A model generated the notes under the pieces. The model was not told where the DNA came from, made no database searches, and saw only the letters and a program-made list of their open reading frames with translations. The translations under genes and the position numbers were made by a program. DNA of 64,000 nt from Hippophae tibetana (lineage: Eukaryota > Streptophyta > Magnoliopsida > Rosales > Elaeagnaceae), in contig CM072812.1 of NCBI GenBank assembly GCA_037013495.1, positions 36,926,001 to 36,990,000 of the forward strand, in the 5' to 3' direction. This document shows, one piece after another, positions 25,564-35,756 of the stretch; within the stretch, counting starts at the first letter, position 1, and the number at the start of each line of letters is the position of its first letter.

Positions 25564-26083
25564 TGTTAGTCAAAATAGGAGGTGCTTAATTTAAAAGAAA
25601 ATTTATAGAAGATGATTTATCATATTGTCAAAGAGAGGTGTCTAACCTTGTTTGAATAAAGAATAGGAAAATTAGGTAGCCTAATTTTGTTGAATGAAAA
25701 AATGTTTGGTATATGAAATGGGAACTTGAAGGCTATAAATATGACTTCATTTCTTCATTGTTAATTATCCCAAAAATAGAGAAAAACTTATATGAGAAGT
25801 TTTTGAGTGAGAGAATTTTATGAGAAAATTCTCTAAGGCTTGTAATTGCTCGTCTTTTGGATGTGTGAGAAAATCATTGAGAGTGTGGTTGTAACAATTT
25901 TCCACATAGTGTATTTTTCTCTGGTTGTCTTTTGACAATGAAAATGGTTTTTCTCCAATTTGGAGTTTTAATTATAATTATTGTGTTGTGTATTCTTTAT
26001 TTTTCTATTATTTGATATTTTGCTAAGGGGGATCTTAGGAGGGAGAATTTGTGATTATACCATTTGATCTAAATTTCTTAACA
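25564..26083 (+). mobile_element. Putative solo LTR, about 520 bp
   Basis: Starts TGTTAGTCAAAATAGG and ends CTTAACA, the TG...CA form of a Copia LTR. Inside is a TATA-like GCTATAAATATG at about 25732 followed by leader-like sequence, then GGGGGATCTTAGGAGGGAG near the end. No internal retroelement region adjoins it. A clear 5-bp target duplication is not visible, so the boundaries are tentative. Confidence 0.45.
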
Positions 26084-26124
26084 GCTCTTAATATAAGTAA
26101 ACATATGGTAAAACCAAACCAAAC

Positions 26125-26174
<50 letters not shown>

Positions 26175-27200
26175 TATTATTATTATTATTTTATTTCAAT
26201 TAATTTCTATTCATATTATTATTCTTTTTTTTATATATTCTAAGAACCAAATACAATATTAATAATATTATTATTATATTTATTTTAGCAATTAAATCAA
26301 AATAATTATAATATTGAAATAAAATTATAAATTTAAAAAATTTAGAAAATTAATTTTTTTTACTTCTAAATGAGATAAAATAAAAATAAATAATTATATA
26401 AATATGTAAAAAAAAATTCCAATATATTCCTTAAGGATGCGGATATAATGAACATTCATAAACTTAGATTACTTTACATTTTATTATAGTTTAATAATTA
26501 AACAAAGTATAAGAATATCCACAATTATTGGTATTATTATTTTTATTAATCTCGACCAAATATTAACTAAATGTTATTATTTGAATTCTTAATTTTCTTT
26601 AAAGTTTTAATCAGAAAAGGAATATTTAGATTAAATTTTTGAATTGTGACACAGTTTTAATCCAACGGAAAGGAAATTTTGGAGGAGTCATTCATTATTT
26701 GGAGTATATGAAGTGTATACTCCCACTTTTTTTTTTCTTTTTTTATATCAAAAAATGATATACCAATATAGTAAGGAACACTTATAAGGTGGATGAGTAT
26801 TAGTTATAAAGAAAGTAACATTATCTCAATCAATATTCAAAAACAAGATGACCATAATAATCATAAAAAAGTCACTGCACAAATTTGGTTCGGCCTCAAT
26901 AAGTCAAAAACAAAAACAAGATAACCATAATAACTCCTAGAGTTCCTTTGCTTTACCAGGTGACTTCTTCAAAATTGACAATAATATTTTGATCGGCCTC
27001 AATAAGTCATAGGTTAATTTCCTTCAAACGTTAGGAGGGAAAAAATACGTTTCAGTTAGGCTTATGCGTATGAATTAAAAACTTCAAAATTAAAACCCTT
27101 AATAAGCATTATCTTCTCCACTAAATAACTCCTCTAATTACACCACATCATCATAATTGTTATGTAACGTTTCTAATTAATAGTGGCCTCTCTTTTCCAC
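26084..27200. other. AT-rich spacer upstream of the EC1 gene
   Basis: Contains the (AAT)n/(ATT)n hairpin at 26125-26190 and otherwise unremarkable AT-rich DNA. Sequences like CGGCCTCAATAAGTCA occur twice, at about 26892 and 26995. No gene seen. Confidence 0.6.
26125..26190. repeat. (AAT)n followed by (ATT)n, self-complementary
   Basis: About 16 AAT units run directly into about six ATT units, so the 3' part can fold back on the end of the first run. It is a microsatellite palindrome. Confidence 0.85.
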
Positions 27201-27242
27201 TTCTCTTTTCATCTCTCACTCCAAATTAAGATTTAGAAGCAC

Positions 27243-27249
27243 TATAAAA
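27243..27249 (+). promoter_or_regulatory. TATA box of the EC1-like gene
   Basis: TATAAAA about 70 bp before the start codon, which would place transcription start near 27275 and give a short leader. Confidence 0.6.
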
Positions 27250-27314
27250 CTTACTCTTTCCAATCGATCAAAAATCATCACACAACAATCCTCACTAGTA
27301 CTAGTACTACACAA

Positions 27315-27788
27315 ATGGCAGCTTTCAAGAATACATTTCTTATTGTAACCTCCATTTTTCTTATAATTGTCGCAAATTATTCAACATTAGCAACAAGAGA
27401 CATTCCCAATTATCATAATATCATAAACCCAATTACACAATATGATAATATGATCAAAACAAGACTTGTTGAGACAAATGGGCAATCACCAAATGGGTCA
27501 TCATTTGATTGTTGGAGTGCTCTAGTGGAACTCAAGTCATGCACAAATGAGATAGTGACTTTCTTTGTGAATGGTCAAGCTGATATTGGGCCTGGATGTT
27601 GTAATGCAATTGGCATAATTACAAGAAATTGTTGGCCAACTATGCTCAGTTCTATTGGTTTTACTGCTGAGGAGGGTAACATTCTTAGAGGCTATTGTGA
27701 TGCTGCTAGTTCTTCTATTCCCTCTATTCCTCCTCCTCCTCCTCATCTATCTCCAGAACTAGCACCAACTCCTCTTGGCTTGGTTTAG
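27315..27788 (+). CDS. EC1-like: EC1-like egg-cell secreted protein (prolamin-like/ECA1 family)
   Basis: Single-exon gene for a 157-residue small secreted cysteine-rich protein. A hydrophobic signal peptide spans about residues 1-26 (FLIVTSIFLIIVANYSTLA). The mature domain has six cysteines (66, 76, 95, 96, 106, 128), including the CC pair. It shows EC1-type motifs: CWSALVELKSCTNEIV, IGPGCCNAI, CWPTML and GFTAEEGNILRGYCD. In Arabidopsis, EC1 proteins are stored in egg-cell vesicles, secreted on sperm arrival and needed for gamete fusion. The tail is unusually proline-rich (IPSIPPPPPHLSPELAPTP) after the conserved domain. Start codon: first ATG after a TATA box at 27243, directly before the signal peptide. 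A candidate AATAAA signal is at 27934. The family assignment is strong; egg-cell expression is inferred from the family. Confidence 0.92.
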   Translation: MAAFKNTFLIVTSIFLIIVANYSTLATRDIPNYHNIINPITQYDNMIKTRLVETNGQSPNGSSFDCWSALVELKSCTNEIVTFFVNGQADIGPGCCNAIGIITRNCWPTMLSSIGFTAEEGNILRGYCDAASSSIPSIPPPPPHLSPELAPTPLGLV

Positions 27789-27933
27789 ATAAAAATAATG
27801 ACTAGGGTTTCTTTGGTTGCCTGTTTCCTCTTTTTTTTTCTTTTTCTTTTGTGCATTTTGTTTCAGTTTTCGGAATTGGGTTTGGTTTGATTTCTAGGGT
27901 TTTGTGGTGTGTTTAGCTTTAAGAGTGTGATTT

Positions 27934-27939
27934 AATAAA
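27934..27939 (+). terminator. Putative polyadenylation signal of the EC1-like gene
   Basis: AATAAA about 145 bp after the stop codon, within a GT-rich 3' region. Confidence 0.5.
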
Positions 27940-27959
27940 ACTATTATATATTTTGATGC

Positions 27960-28995
27960 ATTACTATGTTTGGATGGTGTTAATTTTTTATGTTCAAAAA
28001 CTGCTCCAAAGTGAAACGAAGAATCGCCATCTTAATCACTAAGAAGTAACGAGATGTGATTCACTCATTATATATGACGATTCACATGTTTCATATCTTT
28101 GTGATAAAAATAGTTTTTTCCCATGCCTTTTCAGTTGCTTTTGTCATTTGGTGATTGGTAAATGGTAAGACAATCTACAATCATGCATAAGGCATAGGTT
28201 TATTCTTTAAAGCTTCATTTGTGTCATTAGCTAATAAGAGTAAGGGGGAAAAAACATACACGCCCTACATATTCCAAACCTTTAAATTAGCAGTTACCGC
28301 AAAAGGATTCACAATGATTTTAAATCGTATAAAATGATCATTATTACTAAGTAGCCCAAGGAATTAAAGTGATTGGATGACATAATATTGACACATGACA
28401 TATTATACGTGTGGATAAGTGATTGCAAATTTATATATCATTAGCATTCCTATTAATAACACTTATAACATCATATAATTATCTCGTGGCATCTTAATCT
28501 TTCACTTCCCTTCATTGCTTCATATGTTTATACTTCTATAGATCCATGATCTCCCAAACCTATTACTCCAATCTAAATCCTCAATCATTTTCTATCTGTT
28601 TACTATAACTTAAAACACGAAAATGGGTTATTCTCTAAAGTCGTCCTTTACAATTGTGCTAGCATATAATAGTTATGTCTATGGCCATAGCAAGGCCTGT
28701 AGCTCAGCTCAACAAAACAAAAAACATTAATGACTTGACTACAAATGGATGAGGATGGTGTGTCTTCAGGGTGTTGAGACTCATTGGATGGGTTACATTC
28801 ATTCATGCCTAAGAGATCAGGACATACTCTTCTTAAATGGAGAACCCAGTTAGATCACGAGGGTTGTAGTGCTATACATACTACTGAATTTCAATGATTA
28901 AAAGGATTTGGTTGACAATGGACATTAGGAAGAAAATGTTTATGAATTATTACAAGATGTATGTAATTTATTAAAATATTATAAAATCAATCAAA
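27960..28995. other. Intergenic spacer downstream of EC1
   Basis: Moderately complex sequence without a conserved reading frame. I see no gene or clear repeat in it apart from the tRNA relic that follows. Confidence 0.6.
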
Positions 28996-29000
28996 ACATC

Positions 29001-29066
29001 GGCTTATTAGCTCAGTTAGTTAGAGCGTCGTGCTAATAGCGTAAAAGTTCGAATTTACGTGGGTCA
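29001..29066 (+). pseudogene. tRNA-Ile(AAU) pseudogene
   Basis: Closely parallels the intact gene at 42110-42183: the same start (GGCTTATTAGCTCAGTTAG), the same anticodon region (GCGTCGTGCTAATA) and a T-arm-like AAGTTCGAATT. It lacks eight bases between the anticodon arm and the T arm and carries several C-to-T changes, so the variable loop and T stem cannot form. No T-run terminator follows. Confidence 0.85.
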
Positions 29067-29202
29067 AAATATTGTATATCTAGAGATTTATCTATCTCTC
29101 AAAATTTGACTTTTACAATTTTATCCTTAACAATGTTTTCCCAAAAATTTGACATTTTAATTTTATTTGTACCCCTATAAAATTAAGTTTTTTATATCTC
29201 AG

Positions 29203-29444
29203 TGTTAGACAATGAAAATCTACTACAAATATGGAGCATGTGTAAGTGTAGAACGTGAATGTTATGCCATGTCATCACCTAGTTACTTTATGTCACAGAA
29301 TGAGAAGTGTAGAAACTATTTTAATTAACACTATAAATAATACAACTATAAATAACAGAAGTAGACTATATTGATCATTTCTTTGTGATTCAATTCTTCT
29401 CTTTGGCTGCCTTCTAGATGCTTAGTTTACATGCTATCAGAGTC
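29203..29444 (+). mobile_element. Copia-type 5' LTR with adjacent primer-binding site
   Basis: LTR-like segment 29203-29431 beginning TGTTAGACAATG and ending TTTACA, with a TATA-like CTATAAATA at about 29350. It is followed at 29432 by TGCTATCAGAGTC, which matches the initiator-tRNA-Met primer site (TGGTATCAGAGCC) at 11 of 13 positions. Downstream are gag-like remnants. Confidence 0.55.
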
Positions 29445-29689
29445 ATCCATGCTTAAACCTGACCTTCGATGAGCTCCATTGGAGATTCAAACTTATATAA
29501 TACTTCAATCTAAACAATATCAATTAATTCAATCTTCTCATTAAAATTTATGAAAACAACTACTTAATTTGAAAAGAAAAAATCAAACACATTGCTATTG
29601 TATACGATTTACAAGGCTTTTCGACGGATTAAAAATTCCTCCATTAAAATTCATCAAGAAACCTGTTAAAGAACCATAACATGGTGTGT

Positions 29690-29990
29690 TTTTTTTACTG
29701 AAATTCAAGAACAACTGATGTTGAATCTTGAGTTTTGGGCTTGGGACAGGAAAAACAAGATAACTATGAACTGGATTTATAACTCAGTGTCTCACAGTTA
29801 CCTCAAGTACTTGTTTGGCAAAGAGTGAGCTAGTGGATACTGGAATGTAATAGAAATGAATTTTGTTAATTGTTCTTAATTAGACGAATTTGATGTAACA
29901 ACTACAAAATATGAGGAATTTTAGAAGTGTAGTATTCCGAACCTCATTAGTATAGTGAAGCTTTGAGACAGAAAAAAAATATTATGGGTT
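29690..29990 (+). pseudogene. Copia gag remnant
   Basis: Broken reading frame with LEFWAWDRKNKITMNWIYNS and, after an internal stop, further gag-like residues. It resembles the N-terminal gag (UBN2-like) region of Ty1/Copia elements in the W-x-W-D-x-x-N/D...W layout. It probably belongs to the LTR at 29203; the similarity is weak and broken. Confidence 0.45.
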
Positions 29991-30149
29991 GTTTATCCGA
30001 GGGACAATGAGACTGTGTTTGCTTGCACTAAATTGAACAGAATTGCAAAACGTTTTAAAGAGAACGACCTAATTCGTGACTCGATCCAAACAGTATATTT
30101 CAGTATATTAATAATATTGTTCTTATACATTTATTACATACCTAATACA

Positions 30150-30610
30150 ATAATTTTAAAACGTTTTTTATCTGGCATGTCTACTAAAATGTTAACTGTT
30201 AATCTTAACAATCCGTTTTATTTGAAGGGAATATGCTTTAAAAGATGGAGACAAAATATGTTATTTTGTCTTAACCATGAAAAAGATTGCTTCAATTCTT
30301 ACTACTTAAAACCAACACTACCTAATCCTCTTAATGAACTACAACAAAGGATTTAGACATCTAGATGGAAAATAATTTTCTACCTAAAAATTTAATTCTT
30401 AATGGTTTAGTTGATCATTTGTATGACTATTATAATTCTAATAAGTGAGTTAAGAAAATTTGAGATACACTTTAAAATAAGTATGATACCGAGGAAGTTA
30501 GAATAAAGAAGCATGTTGTCAATAGATACATGAAATACCAAATGATTGATGACATATCTGTCGAAGCCTAATCACATGTGATAACTTGTATAATTTGACA
30601 TAATTTATCA
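30150..30610 (+). pseudogene. Copia gag remnant, second family
   Basis: The frame around 30220-30260 reads LKGICFKRWRQNMLFCLN. At 30450-30600 it continues, through stops, as KYDTEEVRIKKHVVNRYMKY and DDISVEA. Both match the gag layout of plant Copia elements (FKRWxxxMLFxL, then KYDTEEAGxKKYxxxRYLxxQM). The sequence is interrupted after about 30610 and pol resumes at about 31865, so roughly 1.2 kb of foreign or diverged DNA separates them. Confidence 0.65.
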
Positions 30611-30767
30611 TTTATTAACTTTAACTTTAATCTAATTTTATTTATTTTTTATTGATTGTAGACTTCATTATTATTATTTAAATTTTATTGTAGATTTAAA
30701 GATAAAGAAGATTCAAAATTTTAAAAGCATGTTATTTAATAACTATCAAATTTAAATTAAGATTTAA

Positions 30768-30812
<45 letters not shown>

Positions 30813-31860
30813 GACCTGGGAGATATATAATATATAAAAGAAGACGAAGATATGTATTATATATAATATTGTGGCTGATGGGTTTTAATATATATATATA
30901 TATATATAATATAAGAGGAAAAAAGAGGATTAGAAGCCAATGCAGAAAAGAAAAAAAATAAAAAAAGAAACAGCTGCAGAGCGGCGAGGGAAGAAAACAA
31001 AATAAAAAAAAGAAGCAAAGAGGAACGCAGGAACAGCCACGGAGGAAAACAAAAAAAAAATAAAAAAAAAATAGAGAGAGCAGTGCAGAAACAAACAGAG
31101 AAAGGAGAGAGATCAGCTACACAAAATTAAGGCGAAAATAGATTTTTTTGCGAGTCGATTATTTTTTTAATTTCTCCCAAAAAATTATGATGAATTTGTT
31201 TATGTTTAATTTAATTTTTAACATGAATTAATTTATCTTTATTTTAAGAAAAAAATGTAATTTAATTTTGAATTATGTTTGATTTTCTACGTTAATTTGA
31301 ATTATTTATCTTCATATTTGTCAAATTTATTTTAAGTTTAATGTTTATAATTTATTGGTCATTAATTAGATGATTTTAGTCTTATGATTTACTATCGAAA
31401 TAAGAAATTATAGGATTGATTTAGAATATTTCGACATAAGTAAATATAAAGATCGAAAGACTTGTATGAACATATGTAGTTTTAAAAAATCATTGGTCTT
31501 AATACTTTCTTGATTTATTAAATTGCATACTCTTGTATAAATTAATAAACAAAATTATTTACAATTGACTATCAAAAGAAGTTTTTGGATATTTTTAGAG
31601 ATTGTTAACAAACAGAGAGAATTAAATTCAATTAGCTAGATGAGTAGAGTATATTGAAGGATTAGTTGAAATCGATTTCTTAGAAGTTTTCTTCTTATTG
31701 ATTTGATTTTCTAACAATTTCTTTATTTTCTTTTGCGTATTTTCTTTAAATTTATTTTATTTTAATTTTCAAATACAACAATTTTAGTAACTTTTCTAAA
31801 TAAAATTGAGGTATCATAATTTTGGTATTTGTCAAAAATAAGTTACAAATTCTTGAGGTA
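30610..31860. other. AT-rich and purine-rich insertion-like segment between Copia gag and pol
   Basis: Begins AT-rich with (TA)n at 30772-30807 and 30889-30908. It then has a polypurine tract at about 30909-31110 (long GAAAAAAG/GGAAAAC runs) and AT-rich sequence again. It interrupts the Copia coding order. It may be a solo LTR or leader of another element, but I could not find its ends. Confidence 0.45.
30772..30807. repeat. (TA)n microsatellite
   Basis: AT dinucleotide run of about 36 bp. Confidence 0.9.
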
Positions 31861-31864
31861 TCAT

Positions 31865-34060
31865 AATTTTGCAATCAAGCTAAAATAACCAAAACTTTAC
31901 ATAAATCAGTAGTTAGAGAATCCGAACCTTTAGACTTAATACAATCTAACATATGTGAACTTTATGATATTTTAACAAGAAATGGAAAACACTATTTTAT
32001 AACTTTTATTGTTGACTTTTTAGATTATACTTATGTATATCTCATAAAAATAAAAGTGAAGCGTTTGACATGTTTAAAATATTTATGATTGAAATTGAAA
32101 ATCAATTTAACAGAAAAATAAAACTATTTCCAAGTGATAGAGGCATTGAATATGATTATAATATTTTCAATGTTTTTTATAAAACTCTTGGAATCATATA
32201 AGAAAAAATTGTACCTTATTCTTCTTAAATGAATGACAAAGTTGAAAGAAAAAATAGAACTTTTATTGAATTAATTGTTACAATTTTATTAAACTCTGGT
32301 GCTGATTCCTATTGGTGGAGAGAAATTTTATTAATAGTTTTCTATGTGCTAAATAGAGTGCCTAAATCTACTGGTAAAATTTCACCATATCAAACATAGG
32401 TTTCTCTTTAAATTGAAGAATGATTATGTAGTTATAGAATCAAATGATGTTAATTTCTATAAACATAGGTTTCTCTTTAAATTGAAGAATAATGGGAGTT
32501 TGTCTTCTAGTAGTTTACCCATAACTAGAACTAGCCAACAAAATGAGGAATTAAACATTGAAATTAGGAGAAGTAAATGAGCTCAAATCTCTAAAGATTT
32601 TTGGTCTGATTTTTATGCTTATATCTTAGAGAAAGATTCTCAAATTCTTCAAGAAGTCTTATCTTCTTTAGATGCCAACTTATGGGAAGATGCCATAAAT
32701 GATGAAATAGACTCTCTTGAGTATAATAGAACTTGACATTTAGTTGACTTACCTCCTGGATGCAAAACCATAGGATGTAAATGGATACTAAAGAAGAGAT
32801 TAAAACATAATAATACTATTAAAAATTACAAAACTCATCAAAGTGTATAGGCAAAGAGAAAAAGTAGATTTTTTTGATACCTTTTCACCAGTCACATGAA
32901 TAACTTCCACATGTGTGCTTTTCTCTCTTGATGATATCCATTATTTAGTAGTGCATCAAATGGATGTTCAAACTGTCTTCTTAAATGGTGACTTAGAAGA
33001 AGATATTTATATGAATTAACTTGAGGGCTTTGTTGTCCTAGGTCAAGCAAATAAAGTTTGTAAACTAGATAAATCCTTTTATGGTCTAAAACAAGCACTT
33101 AAGTGATGACATGTAAAATTTGATAATTTAGTTATTTCACATGATTCAAAATGAATGAAAGTGAAAAATGCATTTATTATAAATCAGAAAATGAAATTTG
33201 CACTATTATATGTTTATATGGATGACATGCTTATTTTTGGGTCAAATATTCATGATGTGAATAATGTGAAATTTTTTGTGTGTGCTAACTTTGATATGAA
33301 AGACCTTGGAAAAGCGAGTGTAATCCTTGGTATAAAGATTACTAGGTTTGGAAATGAACTTTCTCTATGTACTTCTTATGATCCTAGTGTAAAGTTGTTC
33401 AAGAACTCTGGAGATGGTGTTAGACAAACTAAGTATGCGAGCATCATTGGTAGATTACATTATGTTACTGACTACACTAGACCAGATATAGCTTATGTTA
33501 TATGACTATTATGTAGGTTTATCAATAAATCTAGTATAGAGCATTGAAATGCAATTGAAAGGGTCATGAGATACCTTAAGAGAACTATGAATCGTGGATT
33601 ACATTATAAGAAGTTTTCTGCTTCTCTAGATGGTTACTACGATGTTGATTGGAACATTCTATTAGAAGACTCCAAAGAAACTAGTAACTACATATTTAGC
33701 ATGACTGGTAGAGCTGTTTCTTGGAAGTTTAAGAAATAGAAATTTTTGGCTTAATCTATGATGGAGTTTGAAATGATAGCACTAGCTACTGCTAGTGAAG
33801 AAATAGGCTGGTTAAGAAGTCTGTTAGCTGAGATCCCTTTATGGGAAAGATAGATGCCAACTGTCATGATCCACTGTGATAGTACTACGGTTATTGCAAA
33901 GATTTAGAACTGTTATTACAAAGGCAAGAGACGACAGATATGTTGTAAGCACAATACTTTTAGAGAATTTCTCTCTACAAGAGCTATAAGAATGGATCAT
34001 GCACGTATTGATGAAAATTTAGTTGATCTTTTGACAAAAGGTTAACAAGAGAGAATGTTT
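31865..34060 (+). pseudogene. Copia pol remnant: integrase, reverse transcriptase, RNase H
   Basis: Decayed polyprotein on the plus strand. Integrase at 31870-32400 shows HYFITFIVDFLDYTYVYLIK, SDRGIEYD and a later YWWREILL/VLNRVP region. Reverse transcriptase at 32600-33360 includes a YMDDM active-site variant and FDMKDLGKASVILGIKI. RNase H at 33420-34060 includes IGRLHYVTDYTRPDIAY, RYLKRTMNRGLHY and HARIDENLVDLLTKG. Many stops and frameshifts occur. A local duplication is present at about 32394-32490, where ACATAGGTTTCTCTTTAAAT is repeated. No 3' LTR is recognisable. It probably continues the gag remnant at 30150. Confidence 0.85.
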
Positions 34061-34169
34061 TCATAACCTCGAAAGGAATGAGACTAATGTCATTAGAATG
34101 AAGAGTCACTCATGATGGTAACCCAACTTATAGACTGGAGATTCCAAGAAATAAGTTCAATGGGTACGG

Positions 34170-34770
34170 AACTGAGTTACTTTTGTTATCTAATATGGGC
34201 AATTTGGCATAATAGGAATGAAGTAATTCATGGCAAGAAAGAAAGATGCGACGATGATACTTTTAATTGATAAAACATGCTTGCTGAGAATTTTTGTATG
34301 TTTCAGACTAGTGGAAATTATAGTGGTCTTTGTGAAGGGATAAAACAAACTGATGCTGCTATATGAAAGGAAATAAGGCAGATAGGGATGGGTATTGTAG
34401 CTAGAAACTGGAATGGAAAAGTGATGTGGGCTATAACTTGTCCATTAGATGGTACACTTTCTGCTTCATCTGTTGAATTGACGCAATATTTGTTGGCTGC
34501 GTGCAGATATGCAGTCACAAAGGAGTTGTGAGATGTGTGTTCTAAATTGGATAACTTGCAAGCTATTAACCTTAGTAATAATGCTGGGCCTTGTTTGACA
34601 TTTAATGATGTAATAGTTGAGAAATTATGAAGGCTTTGTAAGAACAGAGATTACTCTTTTTAATATAAGACTAGAGAAGCTAATAGTACTGCACATGGTA
34701 TAGTCAAATATGCTCTCAGTTTGTACGAGGAGTTAGAGTGGTTCTCTTATTTTACTGTTTCTTGCAGGTT
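34170..34770 (+). pseudogene. RNase H-like (RVT_3) remnant, LINE-associated type
   Basis: Broken frames read IWAIWHNRNEVIHGKK, then GMGIVARNWNGKVMWA, SASSVELTQYLLAACRYAV, a piece with LDNLQAIN, and REANSTAHGIVKYAL. This order matches the RNase H-like domain found at the C-terminus of plant LINE polyproteins and in related host-like copies (an IWxxRN linker, GxGxVxRxxxG, ExxAxxxAxxxA, REANxxAH). Several stops are present; no RT part adjoins it. Confidence 0.6.
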
Positions 34771-34814
34771 TGGATGTAGTCTCTTCGGAGATCGTGCCTT
34801 AAGATATTAATGAA

Positions 34815-35155
34815 GTTTATATACTACAACTAAAAAGAAGGCTATTTTTATAATATTTAATTGGTAAATTAGGTTAAAATGTAATTATGTAAAAAATAAA
34901 TTAAAAAAACATGTAATAACCTTAAAATTTGAAACGGTAAAAATATATTATTTATCATTTTAAATTAAATATCGTTTAATTTTTTTAAAAATAAACAATC
35001 ATATTTCTATAAAAAAATAATATATAATATTTTTAAAAGTTCTATAAATTTTGTTAAAGAATTTTTTTAATTATTGTGGTTGGAATTCATTTATTTAAAG
35101 AAAAATATTTAAATTTAATAACTAGTGAGCATTATACGCTAAATATAATATATTA
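34815..35155. other. AT-rich spacer between retroelement remnants
   Basis: No gene or clear element signature seen. Confidence 0.6.
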
Positions 35156-35656
35156 TGATATAAATTAGAACTACCGTAAATAAAATTTGTGTTCAATTTG
35201 ATTGCACAAATATATAATTATGGGTAACATTAAAATGATAAGTAATGAGAAAAAATGGCATAATAATTTAAGTAGCTTAACCTTTTAATGTGAAAAATTT
35301 ACTCCACTAACGACGGCATATCGAGAAAAATTCAGTAATAATCAAATAAAGATACAAACACTAATACTGAGAGAGTTTCACAAAATATATCAAAAACCAA
35401 AAATATCCAGAAAATAATTTCCTCTAATCTACTGATAATATATAACAATATAAATTAAAAAAACTTGTCATTTAATCAAATATTACCATACAAATGAGCT
35501 TACTGCATATGGTTTTAATTCTAATCTGCTATGCAAAATTTAAGGAGAAAAAATGGGAGATTGCTTACCTGAAAATGGAATTTTGCAATCATTAATTTTC
35601 TTAGCTTCTGTGTCTCACACAACTCTCTCTTCTATTTTTTTTTATTATTTTCAACA
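35156..35656 (-). repeat. 3' LTR of the minus-strand Copia element
   Basis: Plus-strand ends TGATATAAATTAG and TTTTCAACA. On the minus strand it therefore starts TGTTGAAAAT and ends ATCA. Homologous to 39862-40405. Confidence 0.75.
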
Positions 35657-35756
35657 AATGGCGTCAACTCTTCTTTCCTCAAAACAGAAGCAAGTTCTTC
35701 AAATATGAAATTTCTCGGATTACCAAATAATTGTCGTCAAAAGCCCCAAAGGGTGA

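Noticed and set aside
30015-30356. 113-codon frame as a possible host membrane protein
   Set aside because: The hydrophobic middle is AT-driven; its second half matches Copia gag (FKRWRQNMLF), so it is retroelement remnant.
33155-33505. 116-codon frame as a possible host gene
   Set aside because: It is part of the Copia reverse transcriptase (YMDDM region).
34318-34518. 66-codon minus-strand frame
   Set aside because: Antisense shadow of the plus-strand RNase H remnant.
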